NCBI GenBank assembly: GCA_903835005.1
Contig: CAILLK010000099.1
Coordinates: forward strand, 1-55,552
Direction: 5' to 3'
From: an uncultured Bacteroidota bacterium
GTDB taxonomy: Bacteria; Bacteroidota; Bacteroidia; Chitinophagales; Chitinophagaceae
Length of the DNA stretch: 55,552 bases
In this document: positions 47,004-55,552 of the stretch, in pieces
How the letters are laid out: every line of letters begins with the position of its first letter
Numbering within the stretch: position 1 is the first letter of the stretch
Notes under the pieces: model-generated
The model's database searches: none
What the model saw: only the letters and a program-made list of their open reading frames with translations
What the model was told of the DNA's origin: nothing
Made by a program: the position numbers and the translations under genes

Positions 47004-48131
47004 ATGAACAATCTTTTTCTGGATATTGACTGGCGCTTTTTCGACGAGGAATTCCTCGGCGAAAAAGTGTCTCAATACCTGTTTTTTGGTGGCATTATAC
47101 TGCTTTCGTTTGTTCTCAAGCGGCCTGTGGCATCCCTGCTGGCGCGCATCAGCAGTGTACTTGCTTCAAAATACAGCTACCTGGAGCACAAGCTTACGGT
47201 AAAGGATCTGCTGCTTAAACCCATGGAGCGCCTGGTGCTGGTGGTGCTTTTTTATATGGCTGTCAACCAGCTCGACGGGCTCCTGGACCATTTTACCTTT
47301 CATCATTCCCTTGGCCAGGCAGGCAAACTCAATTATACACTGAGCGATGTGGCCGACCATATTTTCCTTTTCGTTTTCATTATCATACTCACCCAGGCCA
47401 TTTCCCGGCTCATTGATTTTGTATACTATATCCGTTCCGAAACCGCCCGTAAGGAAAACAACCTGTCGCGGGTGCAGTTGCTGCCGCTCATCAAGGAGAT
47501 GTCGAAACTGCTGCTCTGGGTGTTAAGTTGTTTCTGGCTGCTGGGCAGTGTTTTTCATGTCAATATTCCGGCACTGGTAGCCGGACTGGGCATTGGTGGT
47601 GTGGCCATAGCGCTTGCCGCCAAAGAAACCGTAGAGAACTTTTTCGCCGCATTCACCATCCTCTCCGATAAGCCCTTCCTTACCGGCGATGCCATAAAGC
47701 TGGGCGATGTAGAGGCTGTGGTGGAGCGCATTGGCTTCAGGAGCACCCGGCTGCGCAACCTGGACGGCTCGGCCTATATCATTCCCAACCAGAAACTGGT
47801 GAGCCAGAACCTCATTAATTTATCGCAACGAGACAGGCGGGGCGTGAACCTGAAAGTAAATATAAAATACGGGGTAAGTAATGATACCTTGCACAAGGTA
47901 ATGGACGAACTGCGGCCTGCCCTGCTCCTCATTAATCCGGTAAAAGAACCCATACTGATTTCCATCGAAGGGTTTGATAAAGAAACCTTCCTTTTGTCTA
48001 TATCATACGATCTTCCCTACCCATTGCCCGATAGCCTGCAACTTGCTGATATTAAGCGCGCAGTGAACCTTAAGGTGTTTGAGGTTGTTACTGCCAATGC
48101 GGTTATGGGCACGGCAGTGGGTACAAGTTAA
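47004..48131 (+). CDS. MscS-family mechanosensitive ion channel
   Basis: A 375-residue protein with three to four N-terminal hydrophobic segments, the pore helix PALVAGLGIGGVAIALAAKETVENFFAAF, and the beta domain DKPFLTGDAIKLGD, ... RSTRLRNLDGSAYIIPNQKLV. Opens under membrane tension to release osmolytes. It is the last intact gene before the CRISPR locus. Confidence 0.92.
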   Translation: MNNLFLDIDWRFFDEEFLGEKVSQYLFFGGIILLSFVLKRPVASLLARISSVLASKYSYLEHKLTVKDLLLKPMERLVLVVLFYMAVNQLDGLLDHFTFHHSLGQAGKLNYTLSDVADHIFLFVFIIILTQAISRLIDFVYYIRSETARKENNLSRVQLLPLIKEMSKLLLWVLSCFWLLGSVFHVNIPALVAGLGIGGVAIALAAKETVENFFAAFTILSDKPFLTGDAIKLGDVEAVVERIGFRSTRLRNLDGSAYIIPNQKLVSQNLINLSQRDRRGVNLKVNIKYGVSNDTLHKVMDELRPALLLINPVKEPILISIEGFDKETFLLSISYDLPYPLPDSLQLADIKRAVNLKVFEVVTANAVMGTAVGTS

Positions 48132-48227
48132 GAAGGTCTTTTCCCGGCATATTGCTCCTATTATGCTTCAAAGGGTTAGCACCATTCAAGTTAGGATTGC
48201 TATTGAGCAAAAAACATACCGGATACG

Positions 48228-48470
48228 TGTAGAGACGGATTGAATCCGTCTCAGTCGCGCCCATCAGGATAAAATTATCGGAAACACAGAGATTGAATCC
48301 GTCTAAACCCGCATCCATCAGGAATTTTGCAAACTCCCCTCTTTTTACTCCCCTACTTTTTTTAAGGAGGGGTGGCCGACAGGCCGGGGTGGTTATGAGG
48401 GGATCGGCTTGGCGATAAGCCAGGACAGGGGTGATTGAATAGCGCCAATCCCGAAACTCCATTATGCCCC
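48228..48470. repeat. REP-like palindromes between mscS and the CRISPR array
   Basis: AGACGGATT-G-AATCCGTCT (48233-48251) is a perfect 9+1+9 palindrome, and GATTGAATCCGTCT recurs about 55 bases later with a shared CCATCAGG context. A second family follows (CTCCCCTACTTTTTTTAAGGAGGGG, then GGCCGACAGGCCGGGGTGGTT). Both resemble dispersed repeats of Bacteroidota genomes. No gene is seen from 48132 to 48622. Confidence 0.65.
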
Positions 48471-48622
48471 GCTAATGGGCAACCGCTTTGTAGAAATTGA
48501 AAATATAATTTGTACATGCCTTGCCATGGCTGACTATCCTATTCGCATCTGCGTAGGGGCAGGGTTTACCTTTGCCATGTTTTTATGGCCTTTGAAAAAC
48601 CATTTCCAAGAATAGAAAATAT

Positions 48623-51096
48623 ACTGTATATACCCTGCAAAATCAGGGCTGTTACAGCCCGACCAAGATGCTTTCATCTGCAAAGAACACTGTATTTACC
48701 CTGCAAAATCAGGGCTGTTACAACGGAACCTGTAAAATAAGAATAGGTTGGAAACTGTATTTACCCTGCAAAATCAGGGCTGTTACAGCAGAGCAGTGTT
48801 GCGACAAAGAAAAAGACAGACTGTATTTACCCTGCAAAATCAGGGCTGTTACAGCTAGGTAAAGCAGATTGCAGGGGTACTCATAACTGTATTTACCCTG
48901 CAAAATCAGGGCTGTTACAGCACTGTTCTCATCCACCAACAAGAAGCTGTTACTGTATTTACCCTGCAAAATCAGGGCTGTTACAGCTGAATTGGTCTGA
49001 TAGTGGTCAATCTGACCACTGTATTTACCCTGCAAAATCAGGGCTGTTACAGCAAAAAGCTATGTCTGCCGGACTTGCCGAACACTGTATTTACCCTGCA
49101 AAATCAAGGCTGTTACAGCTAAAAATGATAGATGGTTGTTTAGATTTACACTGTATTTACCCTGCAAAATCAGGGCTGTTACAGCGATAACTCCTTTTCT
49201 TTATTGATGGCTCCACTGTATTTACCCTGCAAAATCAGGGCTGTTACAGCTTCTACAGGGAACATATCAGTTACTTATCTACTGTATTTACCCTGCAAAA
49301 TCAGGGCTGTTATAGCTGATCATGGAGAGGGTGCGATCGTCGAGGTACTGTATTTACCCTGCAAAATCAGGGCTGTTACAGCGGTGGACGGCGTTATAAA
49401 GTTCGGCAGACAACTGTATTTACCCTGCAAAATCAGGGCTGTTACAGCTTTGGTAGCCCAAATCAATACAGCATATTTACTGTATTTACCCTGCAAAATC
49501 AGGGCTGTTACAGCCAACATTCTCTGGCGGTAATCTTAATTGTACTGTATTTACCCTGCAAAATCAGGGCTGTTACAGCGAGAGCGCTGAGGTATATACT
49601 GATGAAAATACTGTATTTACCCTGCAAAATCAGGGCTGTTACAGCCACTGGGGGTACCAGCCCGGTCATATATCCACTGTATTTACCCTGCAAAATCAGG
49701 GCTGTTACAGCAAATAGCGATAGCGTTTATTCGCTCTGAGAACTGTATTTACCTTGCAAAATCAGGGCTGTTACAGCTACCAACAAACGAATTGTATTAC
49801 CAGGGTAAACTGTATTTACCCTACAAAATCAGGGCTGTTACAGCGTACAGGTATTGGGGCATTCATAGGTAGAGACTGTATTTACCCTGCAAAATCAGGG
49901 CTGTTACAGCTCACGCCTGGAACGAATGCGGCTTATAATTACTGTATTTACCCTGTAAAATCAGGGCTGTTACAGCTAATAACACTAGAAGGAATATCCG
50001 GACTTGACTGTATTTACCCTGCAAAATCAGGGCTGTTACAGCCAAAGATTGAAAGCCTGATAACTTCGGGTGACTGTATTTACCCTGCAAAATCAGGGCT
50101 GTTACAGCAATTAGCTACGGCGCCAGTAATTAAACCAAACTGTATTTACCCTGCAAAATCAGGGCTGTTACAGCTGACACATCCAAATTCACACGAGATT
50201 ATAAACTGTATTTACCCTGCAAAATCAGGGCTGTTACAGCTACTTATGTTCCGACAACAGGCGACCCGAACTGTATTTACCCTGCAAAATCAGGGCTGTT
50301 ACAGCGGGCAATGGGATTGGCACCAAAGGATATTGACTGTATTTACCCTGCAAAATCAGGGCTGTTACAGCTAAGATGACAGAAGAAGAGTTCTGTAATA
50401 GACTGTATTTACCCTGCAAAATCAGGGCTGTTACAGCCATTGCTCCTCCGATCCGGCACCATTTCAACTGTATTTACCCTGCAAAATCAGGGCTGTTACA
50501 GCTAATAATGGGTTTCAGGGTGGTATTTATGCACTGTATTTACCCTGCAAAATCAGGGCTGTTACAGCTTTTTTCTGTAGGTAGCCAAAACAAAACAACT
50601 GTATTTACCCTGCAAAATCAGGGCTGTTACAGCCCATTCAGGATAAAGCAAAGGAAGTGGCCCGACTGTATTTACCCTGCAAAATTAGGGCTGTTACAGC
50701 ACAATAGCGGCACAGATAGCAGCACTTATAACTGTATTTACCCTGCAAAATCAGGGCTGTTACAGCCAATGCAGGTATGCAACACTATGATATATAACTG
50801 TATTTACCCTGCAAAATCAGGGCTGTTACAGCATGCACCAACTTTTGATATTGAGTGCAAAGACTGTATTTACCCTGCAAAATCAGGGCTGTTACAGCTG
50901 AAAAGTATGGAACAGAAATTAACTTTAGACTGTATTTACCCTGCAAAATCAGGGCTGTTACAGCATATTTCACGCATACCATAATGCGAAAGTGACTGTA
51001 TTTACCCTGCAAAATCAGGGCTGTTACAGCAATAATAGTAGCCACCAGTAAGGCTTTCAGACTGTATTTACCCTGCAAAATCAGGGCTGTTACAGC
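48623..51096 (-). CRISPR. Type VI-B CRISPR array, 38 repeats, 37 spacers
   Basis: 38 copies of a 36-base repeat with 29-31-base spacers (mostly 30), period about 66. First repeat 48623-48658, last 51061-51096. Plus-strand consensus begins ACTGTATTTACCCTGC and ends GGGCTGTTACAGC. Internal stems: CCCTG/CAGGG around CAAAAT, and CTGTA/TACAG at the ends. Read on the minus strand it agrees at about 26 of 36 positions with the Bergeyella zoohelcum Cas13b direct repeat as I remember it, including the TTTTG loop and GGGTAA, against 16 on the plus strand, so leftward transcription is likely. Variant repeats: numbers 1, 2, 8, 11, 18, 19, 21 and 32, each with one change. Confidence 0.97.
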
Positions 51097-51257
51097 AGCT
51101 ATCCTATAAACCCTTGCTTATAAATACTTTAACTCTTGTTTCATTCCAAAAATAAACTATTCAGAATAGACAACTAAATTGATTTTTACTATTTTTGATA
51201 ATGTAAAATTATATTTTTCATTAGCACACTTAATTATTTATTAAAATCAGTTTCTCC
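51097..51257. promoter_or_regulatory. AT-rich leader and divergent promoter region of array and cas13b
   Basis: A 161-base AT-rich gap. TATTTTTG occurs on the minus strand at 51154-51147 (with TTG 16 bases upstream at 51173-51171) pointing into the array, and again on the plus strand at 51190-51197 pointing at cas13b. Both match TAnnTTTG. Predicted start sites lie near 51140 (leftward) and 51204 (rightward). In such AT-rich DNA each box alone could arise by chance; the placement makes them plausible. Confidence 0.5.
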
Positions 51258-54200
51258 ATGGATAGAAAATACATGACCCTCGATGACAAGTATTATTTCG
51301 CCGCCTATATCAATATGGCAAGGCATAATGTCTATCTTTTGCTGGCCGATATTAGTACTCGTATGGGTGAAAAAGTGCCCAATGATGATGCGAAACTGAT
51401 TTTCCCGATCCTGCAAAAACTCGAACCCAAAACCACTACAGGTAAAAACTCAGTCTCACCCGATGAGCAGTTAAAAATCATCAAAGAATTACATAAGCAT
51501 TTCCCGTTCCTTAAAACAATGCTATATGCCTATAAAAAACCAATGGGCGCAGCCACTGAAGAAGAAATACAGAAAATGGACTATGCTCCGGGTGATTATT
51601 ATGATTTATTCACACTTTTTTTCAAAGTACTCAATGATTACCGTAATGAATTTACCCATACAATTTCTCAGCCAAATGTAAAAATCTTAGGAACTGAAGA
51701 ATTTCGGGTTTCATATGTATTCGATTTCCCGGCCAATTTGTTGTATGGCTTACGGGTCACATTCGATACAGCAGTCCGCAAAGCCAAAACTAGATTTAAT
51801 TTCACGCCAGATGATACTAAGCATCTGTTGCGTCAGGGTAAAGGCGGTAAAGAATTAGTTGGCTTTAAATATAAATTTCAGGCCGAAGGCAGCAAGTCGC
51901 TCACCATACATGGCCTTACGTTTTTTATCTGTCTGCTTCTCGAACGTAAATATGCCACGCTATTTACCCAGAAACTGCAGGGGCTGAAAGATAAACGCAG
52001 CCGGGGTTTTAAAGCCACTTACGAAGTTTTTGCTGTCCATTGCATCCGCCTGCCCAATGCGCGTTACACCAGCGATACTTCCAATGGCGCATTGCTGCTG
52101 GATATGCTCAATGAACTAAAAAAATGCCCCACACTTTTATTCCCTCAATTACCTGCAAAAGGAGAGCAAAACAAAGATCAGGATGCCTTCCGCATCAAAG
52201 TGGAAGATATGCCCGGTATGGAAGAAGAAGGCGATAGTGGCTTTGTATTGCTAAAAAGGCACGAAGACCGTTTTTCTTATCTCGCGCTAAGGTTTATGGA
52301 TGAAGTGAAATGGTTTAATTTGTTGCATTTCCCGGTTGATCTCGGCAATTATCACTACCACCTTTACGATAAGATTGTGGATGGATTGCCAAGAATAGGC
52401 AGCTTATGGGAAAAAATGATAGGTTATGGCAGATTGCCAGATTATCAGCATAAGTTTTTAAATAAAGATTATCCCGCCGAATGGCAGTTATTGTGGCAAA
52501 ATCATGAACTAAAAAAAGAAAATGAAAACGACAAATCGTCCTACATGCCGCCCACTATGCCTCATTATCATTTCCCTGACGGTAAAGCCGACAATATTGC
52601 AATAAAAATAACAAACCCGGAAACGCTGTTCTGGCCTGCCATCCATATTGATGGTAATGATAAAAAAGCAGGTAAACCTGCAAAAAAGGAACATCCCGAC
52701 TTGCTGCTGAGCAAGTATGAGTTATTTGCTTTTATCTTTTACGGATTATTGATTGGAAAGGATAGAATTAAAAAAGAACTGGAAGATAAATTGGTGCAGT
52801 ATTTCAATAAGCGCAAACAACTGTACCGTAATATTATAAATGGCAAATTATTGCCTTTGGCCCTTCCGGCTGATATACCGAAACCAAAGGACAAAGGCAA
52901 GAAACCCACAGGCTATGATCAGCGTAAAGAATTGCTGAATCAGAAATTGGCTATATATGGTTGCACAGCCGATGAATTGCCCGATGAAATTAAATGTTTC
53001 CTGATGGGAGTAATAACAGAAAGCTTTGAAATAAAAGCAAGATACAGATTGGAAGATCTGATAGTTGATACAGAAATTTTGCAGGAAAGAATCAAAAGGC
53101 AATTGAAAGAAAAGCGCAAACCAGGCAGCAAAAAAGATGTGGAAATAAAAGCCGGGGTATTGGCCGGCTTCCTGGCCAAAGATATAATGCTCTTCCAGCC
53201 CGCCGATAAAACCGAAGGCGTAAAAGCCAGCGGCAAGCCTACCTCTACGCTATACAACGTATTGCAAGCCAAGTTGGCCCTGTATGGCGCTAATGTAGAT
53301 ACGCTGGAGCGCACATTTAATGAATGTGGCTTGCTAAGCGGCAGCACAAAACACCCTTTTTTAGGCCAGGTTGTAAGCCGGAAGCCTGCAACCATTGTTG
53401 ACTTTTACATGGCATATCTCACCGCCCGGCATAGTTATCTTTTAAAATGCGAAACCGATAAAAATTATCAGGCTTATCAGTGGTTAAAAAATAATCAGGC
53501 ACGCAAAAAAACGGAACCCCATTTTGGTCAGCGCCTTGCCGCTGAAATGGAAAAGCTTCCGGTTGTTATTCCACGCGGCTTTTTTGCCGAGAGCATTAAA
53601 AATGAATTATTGGCATTAAATAATGATAAACTGAACGCAGCAATAGTGAGTGCCCGCACGCCCAATACGAGTTTTATGTTCATGGCTTATCTCAAAGAAT
53701 ATCTTGATGATGATGTGCAGGATTTTTATGGTTGGCCGAGGGTTTATAAGATTTTCGATAATTTTCATGATAAACGCACCAAAAGTGAGATGCGCAAATC
53801 ACTTAAACCCGAGCCATTGAGTGAGGAAGCAAGGAAGGGGCAAATGGATGAGCTGAAGAAATGGATAAAAGAAACGCCCAATGATGAGGATTACGGAAAA
53901 TTCAAAAAGCGTTACGATGATTTCGAATCAAATGAAAAGCAGATAAGGCAGTTAAAAGTACAGGATATAACCACATTCGCAATGTGTGATTATCTTTTAA
54001 AAAATATAAACAGGAACCTCATAAACTCAGATGGTCAGTTCTATTTAAAGGATATTGCACCAAAAGGTGATAAAGGGATACTCGATAAGCCAATGTCAGA
54101 TTTTGGCAGGGTATTTGATTATTGCTGCACAAGTAAAGACTTTGCAGGGGTTGAAATAACGATAGAAGGCAAAACCAGAATTTTTCAGGACGATCTGAAA

Positions 54201-54629
54201 GTGAAAAATATAGGGGATTTTAATAAGTTTATTAAAGACAGGCGGCTCCCTAATTTATTAGCCTATTTACAAAAAGAGCAAATACACAGGGCAGAATTGG
54301 AAAAAGAATTGGAGCGGTATGATATTGTTCGCATTGAAATATTCAAAATCATACATGAATTTGAAAAAGCAATCCTTACTAAATATCCTGGCATTGATGG
54401 CAAAGACTTTGATAATATTATCAGCCATTTTCAGCAATCAAATAATCTACCGGAATTAACCGCAATGCAAATAAAGAAAATCCGCAATGCTTTCTCCCAC
54501 AATCAATATCCCGACCCAATATACTTCCTGAACAATGAAGATTTAAAATTAATTGGCACAACAGGGGTAGAATTATACACAGATTATTTTTTTAATTTCA
54601 TTAAAACAATTTTAGTTTCTGAAAATTAG
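51258..54629 (+). CDS. cas13b: Type VI-B CRISPR effector Cas13b
   Basis: A 1123-residue RNA-guided ribonuclease, in the 1100-1250 range usual for Cas13b. One HEPN motif lies near each end, the layout of Cas13b and not of Cas13a or Cas13d: RNEFTH (R129, H134; codons from 51642) and RNAFSH (R1076, H1081; codons from 54483). The middle is rich in Lys and Arg (for example KRQLKEKRKPGSKK), fitting crRNA binding and processing. The ATG at 51258 gives the full N-terminus. Adjacent to a 36-base-repeat array; no csx27, csx28, cas1 or cas2 nearby. The crRNA should carry the spacer 5' and the repeat 3'. Confidence 0.97.
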   Translation: MDRKYMTLDDKYYFAAYINMARHNVYLLLADISTRMGEKVPNDDAKLIFPILQKLEPKTTTGKNSVSPDEQLKIIKELHKHFPFLKTMLYAYKKPMGAATEEEIQKMDYAPGDYYDLFTLFFKVLNDYRNEFTHTISQPNVKILGTEEFRVSYVFDFPANLLYGLRVTFDTAVRKAKTRFNFTPDDTKHLLRQGKGGKELVGFKYKFQAEGSKSLTIHGLTFFICLLLERKYATLFTQKLQGLKDKRSRGFKATYEVFAVHCIRLPNARYTSDTSNGALLLDMLNELKKCPTLLFPQLPAKGEQNKDQDAFRIKVEDMPGMEEEGDSGFVLLKRHEDRFSYLALRFMDEVKWFNLLHFPVDLGNYHYHLYDKIVDGLPRIGSLWEKMIGYGRLPDYQHKFLNKDYPAEWQLLWQNHELKKENENDKSSYMPPTMPHYHFPDGKADNIAIKITNPETLFWPAIHIDGNDKKAGKPAKKEHPDLLLSKYELFAFIFYGLLIGKDRIKKELEDKLVQYFNKRKQLYRNIINGKLLPLALPADIPKPKDKGKKPTGYDQRKELLNQKLAIYGCTADELPDEIKCFLMGVITESFEIKARYRLEDLIVDTEILQERIKRQLKEKRKPGSKKDVEIKAGVLAGFLAKDIMLFQPADKTEGVKASGKPTSTLYNVLQAKLALYGANVDTLERTFNECGLLSGSTKHPFLGQVVSRKPATIVDFYMAYLTARHSYLLKCETDKNYQAYQWLKNNQARKKTEPHFGQRLAAEMEKLPVVIPRGFFAESIKNELLALNNDKLNAAIVSARTPNTSFMFMAYLKEYLDDDVQDFYGWPRVYKIFDNFHDKRTKSEMRKSLKPEPLSEEARKGQMDELKKWIKETPNDEDYGKFKKRYDDFESNEKQIRQLKVQDITTFAMCDYLLKNINRNLINSDGQFYLKDIAPKGDKGILDKPMSDFGRVFDYCCTSKDFAGVEITIEGKTRIFQDDLKVKNIGDFNKFIKDRRLPNLLAYLQKEQIHRAELEKELERYDIVRIEIFKIIHEFEKAILTKYPGIDGKDFDNIISHFQQSNNLPELTAMQIKKIRNAFSHNQYPDPIYFLNNEDLKLIGTTGVELYTDYFFNFIKTILVSEN

Positions 54630-55080
54630 ATGGGCCACTCGTTGGTATTTGCACGTATTTTCCTATTATCGTATATTCAGCCATCCTAAAAAATAAATAT
54701 GCTAAATAATTTGGAAATATAAACAATCGGCCATACCTTTATTCCAAATTTGATGATTAATTATAACTTATTCAACCATGAAGCAATTATTATTCAATCC
54801 TGAGTTAGTCGAAGGTTTTTTTACCTGCTTTGGAACCAGGCACAAAAACATTCCCGACGATTTCGATTAATTATTTTGTTATTACAAATATTGCTATATG
54901 CATCGAGGGAATAGCTGATTAACTTTTGAAGTTTTAGTTCTGGAAGTGCATACAAACATTCCCGATGATTGCGGCGATTGAAAACTGTATATTTATATTA
55001 TCTCTATGCATTTGAACGCATTTTCAACAGAACTCATTTTCACATTGCCCTAATTTCACATTAATCAATGGGCTAAAATG
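54630..55080. other. Non-coding region downstream of cas13b
   Basis: No gene recognised. A 29-codon frame at 54779 (MKQLLFNPELVEGFF) contains CCTGAGTTAGTCGAAGG, close to a common dispersed repeat, so it is probably not a gene. Two short related stretches, CACAAAAACATTCCCGACGAT (54841-54861, one base longer context) and its variant near 54950, hint at small duplications. No csx27- or csx28-like frame is seen. Confidence 0.5.
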
Positions 55081-55190
55081 GGATATAATGAGATAATCGT
55101 AAAATAATTTATATCAGCCACCAGCAAGGGTTTCAGCGATTACCATTATCCCATTTCTATTTTTTTGAGACAATGGGATAACCAAACAAA
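55081..55190. repeat. Direct repeat copy A downstream of cas13b
   Basis: A 110-base unit repeated at 55285-55393 with about five substitutions and one indel. It includes GAGATAATCG, GCCACCAGCAAGGGTTTCAG (55117-55136) and an inverted pair TTATCCCATT/AATGGGATAA around a T-rich loop. Bases 55107-55136 match spacer 37 of the array at 24 of 30 positions. Confidence 0.85.
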
Positions 55191-55284
55191 TTCTCTGGCG
55201 CTTGTAGCAGGGCTTTTGGGTAGCAGACACGTTTCTGAGCAATCTAGGCAGTTTTCAACTGCTGTTTCATTCAGTAATTGAATA

Positions 55285-55393
55285 GGATAAGATGAGATAA
55301 TCGTAAATTAATTTATATTAGCCACCAGCAAGGGTTTCAGCGTTTACCATTATCCCATTTCTTTTTTTTGAGACAATGGGATAACCAAACAAA
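55285..55393. repeat. Direct repeat copy B downstream of cas13b
   Basis: About 95% identical to copy A, 204 bases to its right. Same inverted pair TTATCCCATT/AATGGGATAA. Bases 55311-55340 match spacer 37 (51031-51060) at 25 of 30 positions, including 20 of the last 22. Between the copies is about 94 bases of unrelated sequence with a small GCAGTT-TTC-AACTGC hairpin. From 55394 to the window end I see no clear gene; an ATG at 55516 runs off the edge. Confidence 0.85.
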
Positions 55394-55552
55394 AAGCCTT
55401 TTCAAAAGGGAAAATCCACTAATCAAATGATCCATAATATAACTCTATTAAATTGCCGAACAAAGATTTGCCGGTTAGAATTTGATGGGGCCTTAATAAT
55501 GGCGTAGACTAACAGATGAATCATCATGAAGAAGAGAAGCAAAACTACAACC

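Noticed and set aside
49515..49543. Spacer 14 shares ATTCTCTGGCG with sequence after direct repeat copy A
   Set aside because: An 11-base match among this many spacers and bases is expected by chance.
48668..51078. Several open frames on both strands within the array, with repeating CIYPAKSGLLQ or AVTALILQGKYS
   Set aside because: They are translations of the CRISPR repeat units; the 66-base period keeps frames open. They are not genes.
48623..51096. Rightward transcription of the array, since the plus-strand repeat ends GGGCTGTTACAGC much like some Prevotella Cas13b repeats
   Set aside because: The minus-strand reading agrees better overall with remembered Cas13b repeats (26 against 16 of 36 for Bergeyella, 20 against 15 for Prevotella), keeps the T-rich loop, and fits the decay gradient. 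Still open to RNA-seq.
54779..54870. A 29-codon frame after cas13b as a possible small accessory gene
   Set aside because: It is too short, contains a sequence like a common dispersed repeat, and shows no resemblance to csx27 or csx28.

Overview
The window looks like a chromosomal segment of a Bacteroidota bacterium, probably from the Chitinophagaceae/Sphingobacteriales side. The evidence is a type IX secretion C-terminal sorting domain, TAnnTTTG-type promoter boxes, a zinc-free ribosomal protein L32, DUF4294, DUF4369-TlpA and DCC-family proteins, and many lipoproteins with short lipoboxes. No rRNA or tRNA gene was recognised.

Layout. 0.2-1.0 kb: a DUF5995 protein. 1.1-8.2 kb: a TetR-controlled efflux operon (TolC, HlyD-type lipoprotein, two ABC ATPases, two ABC-2 permeases) resembling cecR-ybhGFSR with its own outer-membrane channel. 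8.3-14.9 kb: an LpxR-like lipid A deacylase, a malic enzyme (maeB) and a repeat-rich T9SS surface protein. 15.1-22.5 kb: a tightly packed surface-glycan cluster (FabZ-like, WbqC, GT2, two methyltransferases, epimerase, ATP-grasp, phosphoesterase, RffA/WecE aminotransferase). 22.5-36 kb: mostly housekeeping and envelope genes (DUF4294, DCC, TlpA-like, DUF58, yceD-rpmF-plsX, FkbM methyltransferase, nadD, TPR lipoprotein). 36-38.5 kb: an AT-rich patch with a decayed Uma2 gene and a PP2C phosphatase/Ser-Thr kinase pair, followed by dnaK. 42-45 kb: a PglC/PglD/PglE-like amino-sugar set and an acyltransferase. 46-48 kb: dapD and an MscS channel, then REP-like repeats.

The main find is at 48.6-54.6 kb: a type VI-B CRISPR-Cas locus made of a 38-repeat, 37-spacer array and a 1123-residue Cas13b with one RxxxxH HEPN motif near each end. 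No cas1, cas2, csx27 or csx28 is visible. The repeat reads as a Cas13b direct repeat on the minus strand, so the array is probably transcribed leftward from a short AT-rich region that also carries the rightward cas13b promoter. The array end nearest cas13b has the intact repeats and the far end the variant ones, which fits this polarity.

The spacer closest to cas13b matches, at 24-25 of 30 positions, two nearly identical ~110-bp direct repeats located 0.45-0.75 kb downstream of cas13b. With leftward array transcription the crRNA would be complementary to plus-strand RNA from those repeats, the same strand as cas13b. This may be a self-targeting or self-regulating arrangement, or a trace of acquisition from a related mobile element.
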